From positions 4,154,001-4,218,000 of the forward strand of contig NZ_CP180316.1 of assembly GCF_051131705.1 (NCBI RefSeq): a stretch of 64,000 bases of DNA, given 5' to 3'. Position numbers and translations under genes: made by a program. Source of the DNA: Arthrobacter_M sp030063245. GTDB lineage: Bacteria; Actinomycetota; Actinomycetes; Actinomycetales; Micrococcaceae. Below are positions 53,538 to 62,377 of this stretch, piece by piece. The first letter of the stretch is position 1; every line of letters begins with the position of its first letter. Below the pieces are notes generated by a model that saw only the letters and a list, made by a program, of their open reading frames with translations, searched no databases and was not told where the DNA came from.

Positions 53538-54463
53538 GGTTTTGTGGCGCCTTCCGTGACGTGCCGGCCGCCGTGGTCCGGTTCATGTTGGGCGTCGTGG
53601 AGCACGTCCAGTCCGTCGGGATGTGAATGCGGCCCGTCCGGTGCACCGACGACGACGATGCGGCCGTGCGTCCGGATAACGTCCACGGGCGAGCCGTACA
53701 GGTCACTGAGCACATCGGAGCGCAGCACTTCGTCGGGAGAGCCGATACGAAAGCGGCCGCCGGCAAGATAGAGGACGCGGTCGACCATGCCGAGGATGGG
53801 ATTCACATCATGGGTGACAAAGAGGACACCGAATCTACGCTCACGGCGGTGCCGGTCGATCAGTTCGCTGACGAGTCGTTGGTGGGCGAGGTCGAGGGAC
53901 AGCAGCGGCTCGTCGCACAGCAGAAGCCTGGGACCGCCGGCCAATGCCTGGCCGACGCGCAAGCGCTGCTGTTCGCCGCCGGAAAGAGTTGAGATCGGGA
54001 CCTTGGCATACGGCCGGCCACCGACGACGTCGAGGACTGCAGCGACATCCGTGCGGCGCCTGCGGGAAGGCAATGGAAATCCCCACCGGTGCCCGTCCAG
54101 GCCAAGTGCCACCAGGTCACGCGCGCGCAGCGGCGTACCTTCGCCGGCCGGTTTCTGCTGCGGGATGTACCCGATGCGGCGGTTGCCGCGGGCAAGGGGT
54201 TCGCCCAGGAAAGTCGCTTCGCCGCTGAGCAGCCGCTGCTGGCCGAGGATGACCTTCAGCAGACTCGTCTTACCGGAGCCGTTGGCTCCGAGCACGGCGA
54301 TGAATTCACCGGCCGCTACGTCCAGGTCGAGCCCGCTCCAGAGAGTGCGTTCGGCGAAGCCGAGCGTCGCATTGCGCAGCCGGAGCACGACGCCGGCGCC
54401 GCCCTGGGCGGGCGCGTCCGCCGTCGTGCCGGTGATGTCAATTGTCACAGGGCCATTATCCAA
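53534..54463 (-). CDS. Metal ABC transporter ATP-binding protein
   Basis: The 309-residue protein has Walker A GANGSGKTSL near residues 59-68, the Q-loop IPQQKP, the signature LSGGEQQR, Walker B RLLLCDEPLLSLD, and the switch histidine in FVTHDVN. The last 50 residues are His- and Asp-rich (HSHPDG, HDAQHEPDHGGRH), which could bind metal. It is coupled to the permease by ATGA overlap. Together they import zinc or manganese. Confidence 0.94.
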   Translation of the reverse strand: MDNGPVTIDITGTTADAPAQGGAGVVLRLRNATLGFAERTLWSGLDLDVAAGEFIAVLGANGSGKTSLLKVILGQQRLLSGEATFLGEPLARGNRRIGYIPQQKPAGEGTPLRARDLVALGLDGHRWGFPLPSRRRRTDVAAVLDVVGGRPYAKVPISTLSGGEQQRLRVGQALAGGPRLLLCDEPLLSLDLAHQRLVSELIDRHRRERRFGVLFVTHDVNPILGMVDRVLYLAGGRFRIGSPDEVLRSDVLSDLYGSPVDVIRTHGRIVVVGAPDGPHSHPDGLDVLHDAQHEPDHGGRHVTEGATKP

Positions 54464-54498
54464 TAGTTGCGGCGCTGCCGTGCCGGCCGTGGCGGCTG

Positions 54499-55410
54499 CT
54501 ACTTGGCAAGTGCCGCTGATATCGCGTTCAAAGTATCGCTCATCCAGCCGACGTAGTCCTTACCTTCAGGCAGTGTCTCGGTGACGGGAACGACGGCGAT
54601 ACCGTTTTCCTTCGCCGCCGTCAGTACGGCCTCGGCCTGTGCACCGGGGGCCTGCTCGTTGTAGGCGAGCAGCTTCACCGCGTGGCTGCTGTAGAGGGCG
54701 AGTGTTTCCTGCAGCACGCTCGGCGCCACGTCCGTTTCTTCTTCCACGGCCTTGCTGAACTCGACGGACGTCTTGTTCCCGAGTCCGATTGCATCCAGCA
54801 TGTACAGCGGCACGGGCTCCGTGATGGAAGCGCCGACGCCGGTGTACTTCGTCTTCAGATCGGCCTCCTGCTGCTCCATCGCGGCAATCCTGCCCTTGAG
54901 AGCGTCAGCATTGCCGACGAAAACCGCCGCATCCTTTGCGTCAACCTTTGAATAGGCGCCCTCGATTTGATCGATGACTTTCTGCACCGTGGCGAAGTCA
55001 TACCAGACGTGCTCGTTCAGGGCGCCGTTTGCGGAAGCCTGCCTGCCCGAGATGTCCACCGCGTTGAGCCGGACTGCCGATTCGTTCCGGGCGGCGGTAA
55101 TCATCGTGTTGACGAAATCGTCGTAGCCGCCGCCGTTCTCCACGATAACGTCCGCTTTGGACAAGGCGAGCTGGTTCTGTGCGTTTGCCTCGTACTGGTG
55201 CGGGTCCTTGGCCGGATCATCAATAATCGAGGTGACAGCAACATGATCCCCGCCGATGGTCTGGGCAATGGAGCCCCAGACGTCCGTTGAAGCCACCACC
55301 TTAATGGTGCCTGAGCCGGCGGTTCGCTGGGCATCGGCGGACGAGCATCCGACAAGAGTCAGCACGGTGGCGACGGCTAGGAGCGGAACGGCGATCAGCT
55401 TGCGGTTCAT
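54499..55410 (-). CDS. Metal ABC transporter substrate-binding lipoprotein
   Basis: The 303-residue protein has a lipoprotein signal (LLAVATVLTLVGCSS), then the cluster 9 binding fold: VVASTDVWGSIAQTIGGDHV, DPHQYE with a metal-binding histidine, and NEHVWYDFATVQKV with a second. It lacks the long His-rich loop of many zinc carriers. The start 55410 is chosen for the signal peptide; the frame is open farther upstream. First gene of the importer operon. Confidence 0.93.
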   Translation of the reverse strand: MNRKLIAVPLLAVATVLTLVGCSSADAQRTAGSGTIKVVASTDVWGSIAQTIGGDHVAVTSIIDDPAKDPHQYEANAQNQLALSKADVIVENGGGYDDFVNTMITAARNESAVRLNAVDISGRQASANGALNEHVWYDFATVQKVIDQIEGAYSKVDAKDAAVFVGNADALKGRIAAMEQQEADLKTKYTGVGASITEPVPLYMLDAIGLGNKTSVEFSKAVEEETDVAPSVLQETLALYSSHAVKLLAYNEQAPGAQAEAVLTAAKENGIAVVPVTETLPEGKDYVGWMSDTLNAISAALAK

Positions 55411-55526
55411 GGGACCAATCTGGCTAAGAACGAGGTTTAGGGAGGACGGACAGGCTCGTTGCGGTGCGGAAGCCCCGGACCAGCGCGCCGTCGCGGATGG
55501 GCCGCCATCGCTTTCAAGAATATGGC

Positions 55527-55547
55527 TAATGAGAATCAGAGTCAATA
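55527..55547 (-). promoter_or_regulatory. Candidate Zur box upstream of the metal importer
   Basis: TAATGAGAATCAGAGTCAATA matches the outline of actinobacterial Zur sites (TGA-n-AAT...TCA) with an imperfect right centre. It lies about 117 bases upstream of the binding-protein start in an A/T-rich stretch. Confidence 0.4.
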
Positions 55548-55653
55548 TCAGTAACGCTACCAAGGCAACGATGTGTGCGCCCGCCCCCTGGGACCGGGCG
55601 GAAGCCGGATGCGGGCCGGCCGATAGCTGACTGCACAGCGCGGCTGCCGGACC

Positions 55654-56139
55654 TTAGCGGAAGTTTGAGGCCCCGAGCAACGGCCGCAGCAAGGCCTTCT
55701 TCCCCGCGTCGACGCGCAACAGCGTCCGCGTATCCGTTTGGAAAAACGCCAGCACCGTTTCCGCAGCAACGCACTGCGCGCCCGTAACGGGATCGTGGAT
55801 GGCGTAGGCCACGGTCAGGCTGGCTCCGTTGATGGCGCTGATCCATACCTCGACGCGTGCCGGGATGTTGCGGTAATTCAGCGGCATCAGATATCTGACG
55901 CGGTGTTCTGCCACTAGCGCCTGGGTCCCCTCCGGCATGTTATTGAACACCGGCAGCTCCACATCCAGCCCGGGCAGGCCGGTACCGGCGGGGGGTCCGA
56001 AGGCGTGGATACGTGCCTCCTCGAGGATCCGGATGATCTCCACATTGTTGATATGCCCGTAGGCGTCCATGTCTCCCCAGCGCATGGGGACGGAACATGT
56101 CAGCCGGCGTCCGCCGTCGTGCCCGGTTTCCGCACTCAC
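55654..56139 (-). CDS. Acyl-CoA thioesterase (hotdog fold)
   Basis: The 161-residue protein carries the 4-hydroxybenzoyl-CoA thioesterase signature RWGDMDAYGHINNV near residues 20-33, followed by the long helix RILEEARIHAFG. This is the hotdog active-site Asp/Asn region. Its start overlaps the stop of the FUSC transporter by four bases, so the pair is coupled. A function in releasing an aromatic or acyl acid that FUSC would export is plausible, but inferred. Confidence 0.88.
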   Translation of the reverse strand: MSAETGHDGGRRLTCSVPMRWGDMDAYGHINNVEIIRILEEARIHAFGPPAGTGLPGLDVELPVFNNMPEGTQALVAEHRVRYLMPLNYRNIPARVEVWISAINGASLTVAYAIHDPVTGAQCVAAETVLAFFQTDTRTLLRVDAGKKALLRPLLGASNFR

Positions 56140-58328
56140 GGTGTGCTCCCTTCGACCGACCCGGTGCCCGACGCAGCGGGCGCCGCCGCGGTCACGGCGT
56201 TGACGGACCTCGGGCCTTCCCGCAGCAGATGTGCCATCGTGTCGACGCTGTTGGCGATGCGGTCCGCCGCATCCAGCACGGCAGGCAGAACGTCGCGCGG
56301 AAAGTCCGGAGCCTGCCGCAGCCCCAACTCCAATTCGGCATACGCGCTCCGCAGGCTGCGGGTACCGCGCGGCGCGGAACCGGTCGCGGCCGCGTTCTCG
56401 CAGGCGAGCAGGGTCCCGTCCACGCCGGCGATGTAGGGTGCCAGCGGGTCAAGCATTTCCGCGACGGGACGGCCGTTCTGGCGCAGCGAAATGCGCGCGG
56501 CGTCGAGCACCATGGCGGCCTGAATAAGCAGGTGGCTTTGCGCCAGCACACCCTCGCTGATGTACAGAATCCGGTGACCCGTCACCGGCTCGGCCTGCGT
56601 TCGGTCCAGCGAGGCCTGGGCATTGGAGCGGGCAAGGCGCGCATCGATGCGCGCGGCGTCAATCCGCGGCTTCCGGGCCTGTGGATCGGTGATCGCGACA
56701 AGGTACCGGCGGTACGCAGCCAGCAATTCGGCCATCCGGGTGGGCAGGTAGGCGCGCTCCCAGGCGGGCCACGCAAGTATTGCCGCGACGGCCAGAACAC
56801 CGGCCAGCGCGGTATCCAGCAGGCGCGGGACGACGACGACGGACGCCGGCGAGCCGGCCAGGTCAAGGAGGGCGACCAGATAGGCCGCGATCCAGGTCCC
56901 CATGAACAGGGCGTTCGGCGCACCGGAGGAACGGACCGCGAAGACGAAGACCACCACCAGTCCGATCAGCGCGTAACTGCCCGCGGGCGCAAGCAGGAAG
57001 GTCGCGGCCGTGCCGATGCCGAGCCCGATCAGGGTGCCGAACAGACGGGCGCTGGTGCGCTGGAGCGTGGCGGCGAAGTCGGGACGCAGGAGCAGCAGCA
57101 CCATCAGCGAAACCCAGTAGCCCCGATCCCCGCCGGGCAGCAGCCGGGCCAGGCCGTCTGTGGCGGTGACCAGGACGGCCAGCCGGACGGCGTGCCGGGC
57201 AATGGCGGAGTTGAAGTGCAGGTTCGCCCGCAGCGTACCGAGCGGGGCCTGCAGCGCGACGCGGACATTCCCGACCTTCGCTGCCTGCTCATCGGCCCGG
57301 CCCTCCAGCGCTCCCGGCGTGACGATCCGCCCGCATGCCCGGAGCTGGCCGTCCAGGGCACGGGCGTGCAGGAGGGCAAAGTGCCCGGTCGGAGAATCCG
57401 GAAATCGTCCCATCACTTCCTCCATCCCGGCCAGTGCTGCCGACGCCGGCTGCAGGCCGCCGTCGTCGAACTTACGGCCCTTACCCAGTGCCTCGGCGAC
57501 TGCATCGAGCGCGGTTCCCGCGGCCAGCAGCAGCTCGTGCACGGCATCGCGCTGCGGCCGGCGCCCGGCGCGTTCGAACCTCTCGACGCAGTACGCGAGC
57601 GCCATCACCTCAAGCCTGATCCGCTCCGCTTCGTCGAGCAGCGCGCGGTAGGACTGCATGCTCGGACCGTGGCCGTGGCCGAACCCGGTGATCGTGTCAC
57701 GGGCCTTGTCCAGCACCGCGGCGGCCCCGGGCGCCATCCGTTTGGGCTGCGGCGAACGAACCCGCTCGGCCAGCTTCCGGTACAGACCGGCGAGCACCGC
57801 CCGCTCCGGCGCGTGCCGGTGCAGGGGCCAGCCGGCGACGGCGAGCAGGCTCTGCACGAGCCCTGCCGCGGCAATCAGCGCCGCAATACCCAGCGCGTTG
57901 GCGGGGGTCTGCGGGAACCGGTTAAGCACAATCGCAACGGCGGTGGCCGCGGTGCCGATCTGCGAAACATTGGCGCCGAGCGAGAGCAGCATGCCGGTGA
58001 TGAAGGCGAAAACCGCAACCAACAGCAGCGACAGCGGCACGGAGGGGGCGCAAAGAATGCTTAATCCACCGCCGATTCCGGCCGCCGCAGACGTCGTGAC
58101 CATCCGCGCCAGCCGCAGCCGGTACCCGCCCGGCCGGTCGGAAAACGCGGCGAACATGGCCCCGACGGCGCCGAAAACACCGATGCCGATGTTCCCGACC
58201 ACCACCCCAACGACGAGCGGGACGGCGACCCCCATGGCGTTCCGGGCGGCCACGACGGGGTCCGATTGGGAAAAGTCCAACCGCAGCGATTGTCTGACGG
58301 TTGCGGAGATCGAGGTCAGTGCGGGCAC
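56136..58328 (-). CDS. FUSC-family transporter (aromatic acid exporter-like)
   Basis: The 730-residue membrane protein has an N-terminal membrane block (AMGVAVPLVVGVVVGNIGIG and following helices), a cytosolic helical middle, and a second membrane block with ARHAVRLAVLVTATDGLARL and RTSARLFGTLIGLGIGTAAT, the FUSC/ArAE signature. Length fits fused FUSC proteins. Exports small organic acids in related systems. A 105-base fragment of a paralogue lies at 51849. A thioesterase is coupled downstream. Confidence 0.92.
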   Translation of the reverse strand: MPALTSISATVRQSLRLDFSQSDPVVAARNAMGVAVPLVVGVVVGNIGIGVFGAVGAMFAAFSDRPGGYRLRLARMVTTSAAAGIGGGLSILCAPSVPLSLLLVAVFAFITGMLLSLGANVSQIGTAATAVAIVLNRFPQTPANALGIAALIAAAGLVQSLLAVAGWPLHRHAPERAVLAGLYRKLAERVRSPQPKRMAPGAAAVLDKARDTITGFGHGHGPSMQSYRALLDEAERIRLEVMALAYCVERFERAGRRPQRDAVHELLLAAGTALDAVAEALGKGRKFDDGGLQPASAALAGMEEVMGRFPDSPTGHFALLHARALDGQLRACGRIVTPGALEGRADEQAAKVGNVRVALQAPLGTLRANLHFNSAIARHAVRLAVLVTATDGLARLLPGGDRGYWVSLMVLLLLRPDFAATLQRTSARLFGTLIGLGIGTAATFLLAPAGSYALIGLVVVFVFAVRSSGAPNALFMGTWIAAYLVALLDLAGSPASVVVVPRLLDTALAGVLAVAAILAWPAWERAYLPTRMAELLAAYRRYLVAITDPQARKPRIDAARIDARLARSNAQASLDRTQAEPVTGHRILYISEGVLAQSHLLIQAAMVLDAARISLRQNGRPVAEMLDPLAPYIAGVDGTLLACENAAATGSAPRGTRSLRSAYAELELGLRQAPDFPRDVLPAVLDAADRIANSVDTMAHLLREGPRSVNAVTAAAPAASGTGSVEGSTP

Positions 58329-58449
58329 CCTTTCAGTATGGCACCGGGCATCGACGGCGGCAGGCCCGGGCCAAGGGGGACGGGAATCGGCCGCCGGGTC
58401 GCCTGGTCAGCGGGATTCTGGCCGAACGGGTGGCGGTCCTCATGAGCCG

Positions 58450-59928
58450 TCACAGAAAATCCGTCGCCGCGCATGCGATCCACATTTCCGATAAATCTCT
58501 GGTGTTCTTAAGACTTCTGCCGGTCTCGGCTTCGATACGTTGAAGCCGGTATACCAATGTCTGACGATGGATTCCCAGGGCCGTCGAGGTCGCAGACCAG
58601 TTCCGATCGTGCTCAAGGAAACAGCGGAGAGTTTCAAACAGTCGCGTCCGCTCCCCCGACTCGGTAAAGAGAGATCCTAGGACCTTCCGGACAACCTCAC
58701 GCGCTTCTGCCGCCGACCGAGGCAGGAGCGAAAGCTCGACGTCGCCGTAGTACGCCACCCGGCGCTCACCCTCGCGCACTGAACCCAGCGCCCAGGCAGC
58801 GGAACGGACCGCGTCGCGGACATCCCGGATACCGGTGAACGTGGTGGAAACTCCGATCCTTTGGCACAGCGGAAGCAGGAGTTCGCACGCCGTTTTGGTG
58901 TCGCGTCCGTTGATCCAGCAGACAAATTGGCCGTGGTGTTCAACGGAGGCGTTTGCTATGCCAGCCAAAACCAGTAGCAGCTGAATTTCCTCTGCTGCAT
59001 CGGCCGGGACCGCCAACGCCGCGAATTCCATGCCGACCAGACCGAGATCCTTGGCCGCTTGTGCCGTGTTTCCGGTTCCGGTTCCGGTCTGACCGATGAG
59101 AATCGAAGCAATCAACTGTGTTCCCCGTGCAATGAGCCCCAGCTTCGCGGCCATCACACGATCCACCTCAACTGCAACCGCATCGCGCAGGTGCAGGGCG
59201 GTAAAAGAGTCGAGCATTTCACCGCCTTGCTCGGATATCGCTAGGACAGCATCATGCTGAGAGGGAATCTTCCAGACGCTCACTTCGTCTTTTGCCGCCT
59301 TTCGCAGCCGGTCGGCATGGCCGGGCGCATCCACTCCGGTCCTGTGACGGACACGCGTGACGAGATCCTCGTCCGGGACCAGCATGCCGGCTAAGAGTGT
59401 GGCTCCCGTTTTCGCATCGAGCACGCACATATTGACACTGAAGACCGCCTCCAGCTTCGAGACGAATGTCTCCGGCTCGACGACCTGGTCGATCAAAACG
59501 CGGTATAGCCTGTTCAGCGTCAGCATCTGTTGCGTCTGGATCGAGGAATTCGCGGCCGCTACCGTTCGCCCGATTGCAGCAAAAGGAACCTTGTGGGAGA
59601 TCAGCAGAATGGGGAACCCCCGGCGGTCCGCCTCATCCAACATTGCCTGAGATAGCGGCGGAGACATCAACTCGTCGCCAATGGCGATGGCCGCCAGCCG
59701 TGAATCGTCGAGGCGGCCAATGAACGAAACCTGCTCCTCCGCAGCGCTGGGAACACAGAGCCCTACGGTCATGAGAAGCTCATCCGGGCCAAGCCACTGA
59801 GTGGGATCAGGCATTTCACAGCTGTGAGCCCAGACAACTTCGCGGTCCAGGCCTCCCGCCCCCGCGACGACCCGGCTGCCCAGGGCTGGTATGTCCGTCA
59901 GGCTCCGGATGCGCAGCGGCTCATTCAT
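58450..59928 (-). CDS. PucR-family regulator
   Basis: The 492-residue protein has an N-terminal PucR/purine catabolism domain (LGSRVVAGAGGLDREVVWAH, MPDPTQWLGPDELLMTVG), a middle sensory region, and the C-terminal helix-turn-helix with LRCFLEHDRNWSATSTALGI and HRQTLVYRLQRIEAETGR. It is divergent from an MFS symporter with an inverted repeat between them. It is likely an activator of that gene. PucR proteins often sense purines or other small substrates; the signal here is unknown. Confidence 0.93.
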   Translation of the reverse strand: MNEPLRIRSLTDIPALGSRVVAGAGGLDREVVWAHSCEMPDPTQWLGPDELLMTVGLCVPSAAEEQVSFIGRLDDSRLAAIAIGDELMSPPLSQAMLDEADRRGFPILLISHKVPFAAIGRTVAAANSSIQTQQMLTLNRLYRVLIDQVVEPETFVSKLEAVFSVNMCVLDAKTGATLLAGMLVPDEDLVTRVRHRTGVDAPGHADRLRKAAKDEVSVWKIPSQHDAVLAISEQGGEMLDSFTALHLRDAVAVEVDRVMAAKLGLIARGTQLIASILIGQTGTGTGNTAQAAKDLGLVGMEFAALAVPADAAEEIQLLLVLAGIANASVEHHGQFVCWINGRDTKTACELLLPLCQRIGVSTTFTGIRDVRDAVRSAAWALGSVREGERRVAYYGDVELSLLPRSAAEAREVVRKVLGSLFTESGERTRLFETLRCFLEHDRNWSATSTALGIHRQTLVYRLQRIEAETGRSLKNTRDLSEMWIACAATDFL

Positions 59929-59944
59929 TCTCTGATCCTACTCA

Positions 59945-59972
59945 TGTATGAACATTCGGCGGAATTCATACA
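59945..59972. promoter_or_regulatory. Inverted repeat in the PucR-MFS promoter region
   Basis: TGTATGAA (59945-59952) and TTCATACA (59965-59972) are perfect inverted arms 12 bases apart, 17 bases upstream of the PucR start and about 105 bases from the transporter start. The position suits autoregulation and control of the transporter by PucR. Confidence 0.6.
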
Positions 59973-60077
59973 ACTGTCTAATAGTGCGGTCCGGCGCCTA
60001 TGGGTAATGTCGACCGAGGCATCAACCGTGATTTCCATCACGCAATAATGCAAACCCCACCTGTCAAAGGAGACGTT

Positions 60078-61481
60078 ATGGATTCCCTGGCCATCATGGA
60101 TGAGGCACCCGTCTCGAAATTCCATAAAAAACTTCTGCTCGCTTGTTGCGGCGGACCGTTCCTCGACGGATACGTCTTGAGCATCATCGGGATCGCGTTG
60201 ATAGGTATTAAGGCGGATTTCAATCTCGGCAGCGTGGAAGTCGGGCTCATCGGCGCGGCCTCGCTCGTGGGCATTCTGTTCGGCGCGACGATCTTCGGCA
60301 ACCTGACCGACAGGATCGGACGCGAAAAGATGTATGCCCTCGACCTCACGGTGCTGGTCGCTGCATGCTTTCTCTCAACGTTTATCCAGCTTGGATGGCA
60401 GCTGATAATCCTGCGCTTCATCCTTGGGCTGGCCATCGGTGCCGACTATCCGATCGCAACGTCCCTGTTGACAGAGTTCACGCCGACGAAAAAACGCGGC
60501 TACATGATCGGCATGGCGGCCTTCTCATGGTCCCTGGGGGCGGGCTTTGCGTACGTGGTTGGAACCACGGTGGTGGTTTCCACCGGCGGCTACGACGCCT
60601 GGCGCTGGTTGTTGCTCAGCAGCGCGATTTTAGGCGTAATCGTCGTGGCCCTGCGGCGGGGCATCCCGGAATCCCCGCGCTGGCTGCTCCTGAAGGGGCG
60701 CGTCGCCGAGGCCGAAAAGGTAGTCGAAGCTGTCTACGGCAGGAAACTCAATCTCTCGACTCAGACGTCCTTAAACAAGCAGGAAGAGATGACGGGCCGG
60801 GCCGCCTTCAAGGCAATTGTCTCCGGCGGTTATCTCAAGCGGACAATTATGTGCGGGACTCTCTATTTGACGCAGATCACCCCCCAGTACGCGCTGCTCA
60901 CGTTCAGCCCACTGATACTGGCAGGCTTCGGCATCGCCGACGGACCGCTGGGTCTCGTCGGTGAGCTGACCATTACCATCCTCTTCGCGGTCGGTTGCCT
61001 TCCGGCCATGAAACTGGTGGAAACAAAGGGACGCCGGCCCATGACCGTGATCCCGTTTGCCTTGATGCTGCTCCCGCTGGTGGCACTTTGGCTCTTCCCG
61101 AATGGCCCCCTCTGGTTCGTTATTTTTGCGTTCTGCTTCTACGCATTCACGTCAGGCGGTCCGAATATCACGGAGTGGATCTACCCGAACGAACTGTTTC
61201 CCACCGAGATCCGTGCCACCGCCGTTGGCGTCTCCGTCGGCATCAGCCGGATCGGGGCGGCCACAGGCGTCTATCTACTGCCCATAAGCCTCGAGCAACT
61301 CGGAACAGGGACCACCATGATGTTCGGCGCAATTTTGACTCTCGTCGGTTTGCTCGCCTGCTACGCCTGGGCGCCCGAAACCAAAGGCAGAAGCCTTGAA
61401 GACACCTCCGGGCTTCCTGTCACCGAAGCTGAACGCGGCAAGGCTCCTGCGTTGATGGCATCGAATGCGCCGCAGGGCTAA
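60078..61481 (+). CDS. MFS metabolite symporter (sugar-porter-like)
   Basis: The 467-residue protein has twelve hydrophobic helices and MFS motifs: GNLTDRIGREKMYALDL between helices 2 and 3, FILGLAIGADYPIATSLLTE, PESPRWLLLKGRVAEAEKVV in the loop after helix 6, and WIYPNELFPTEIRATAVGV in the second half. This is the metabolite:H+ symporter/sugar porter type. AAGGAG precedes the ATG at 60078. A divergent PucR gene likely controls it. Substrate is unknown, perhaps an organic acid. Confidence 0.92.
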   Translation: MDSLAIMDEAPVSKFHKKLLLACCGGPFLDGYVLSIIGIALIGIKADFNLGSVEVGLIGAASLVGILFGATIFGNLTDRIGREKMYALDLTVLVAACFLSTFIQLGWQLIILRFILGLAIGADYPIATSLLTEFTPTKKRGYMIGMAAFSWSLGAGFAYVVGTTVVVSTGGYDAWRWLLLSSAILGVIVVALRRGIPESPRWLLLKGRVAEAEKVVEAVYGRKLNLSTQTSLNKQEEMTGRAAFKAIVSGGYLKRTIMCGTLYLTQITPQYALLTFSPLILAGFGIADGPLGLVGELTITILFAVGCLPAMKLVETKGRRPMTVIPFALMLLPLVALWLFPNGPLWFVIFAFCFYAFTSGGPNITEWIYPNELFPTEIRATAVGVSVGISRIGAATGVYLLPISLEQLGTGTTMMFGAILTLVGLLACYAWAPETKGRSLEDTSGLPVTEAERGKAPALMASNAPQG

Positions 61482-61589
61482 CAATGTTGAGGCACGGACC
61501 CCCTCTCCGTCCCGAGCTGGGCTGCCGGCCCGCTGTCCGTCCTCGTCTCTTCCCTATCCTCGTTCCCGGACTCGGCTCCCGGCACGGGC

Positions 61590-62106
61590 TCCCCCGTTAC
61601 GGCCCCGGACTCGGCTGCGGTAATGCCCCGGGGCGTTCCCCGGCCCACCCACCGAGCCAGGCCGACAGGCGGGCATTAGCCTGCGCGGAGGAACGTTCGG
61701 CCGCTTGTTATACGCACCCGGCAGCAATAGTGGCAAAGTAGACGGCCAGATCCGAGATCTCCACGTTGGCCAGCCGCTGGAGCCGGGCATGCAGCAGGGA
61801 GGTGTGGGTGGTCTCGGCTGCCCTGACGAAGCTGCCGCCCTCACGGCTGCGCCGTGTTTCCACCAATTCGGCCCCGCGCAGCGCGCCCAGGCCCTCCCGC
61901 GCGGTGACCACGGCGTCACCAAGACGCTTCGCCAGTTATGCTTCGCTGGGCAGACGCGCCGGGGCAAGGACACCCAGAATGATCGCATCCGTCAGCGGTT
62001 GGGCCACCTGCTCGGCCCGCCCGCCGCCGGCCAGCTGCGCGAAAACCGCCGATCTGGCCCCGGGGGCCGCAGGCGGCCGGTTTCTCGGGCCGGCATCTGC
62101 TTCCAT
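61590..62106 (-). pseudogene. GntR (FadR-type) regulator gene with two in-frame stop codons
   Basis: One frame from ATG 62106 reads VAQPLTDAIILGVLAPARLP, SEA, stop, LAKRLGDAVVTAREGLGALR, GAELVETRRSREGGSFV, an FCD-type continuation, a second stop, and QAAERSSAQANARLSAWLGG. The stops are TAA at 61938-61936 and TAA at 61710-61708. Both are in the same frame, so substitutions rather than indels killed the gene. An intact version would have SEAEL at the first stop. It may once have regulated the nearby CaiB-family gene. The C-terminal half is shortened. Confidence 0.75.
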
Positions 62107-62377
62107 AGGTTTACCTCAGCCGACGCAAAGTCCGGCGAATCCGCCGCAGGCGGATCTGAGACCGGTGGATCTGACAGGCCAATCAACAACGAGCGAATGC
62201 GCCGGTAGGCCAATTGACCAATACTGGATAGAACGTTCAATGAGGATCCTTAAGACCGTTGCTAAGCTTCCAAACCACCGGACGTGACAAGCCGGACGCC
62301 ACAAGACAGAAGGACAAGGCAGCCCCTTCCTGCCCTGCATCCTTGGAAATGCAGCCCGTACAGCAAAAAGGACACAA

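Noticed and set aside
56097..58064. 655-codon open frame antisense to the FUSC gene
   Set aside because: The FUSC transporter has family motifs and normal helices; the antisense product is low-complexity and basic.
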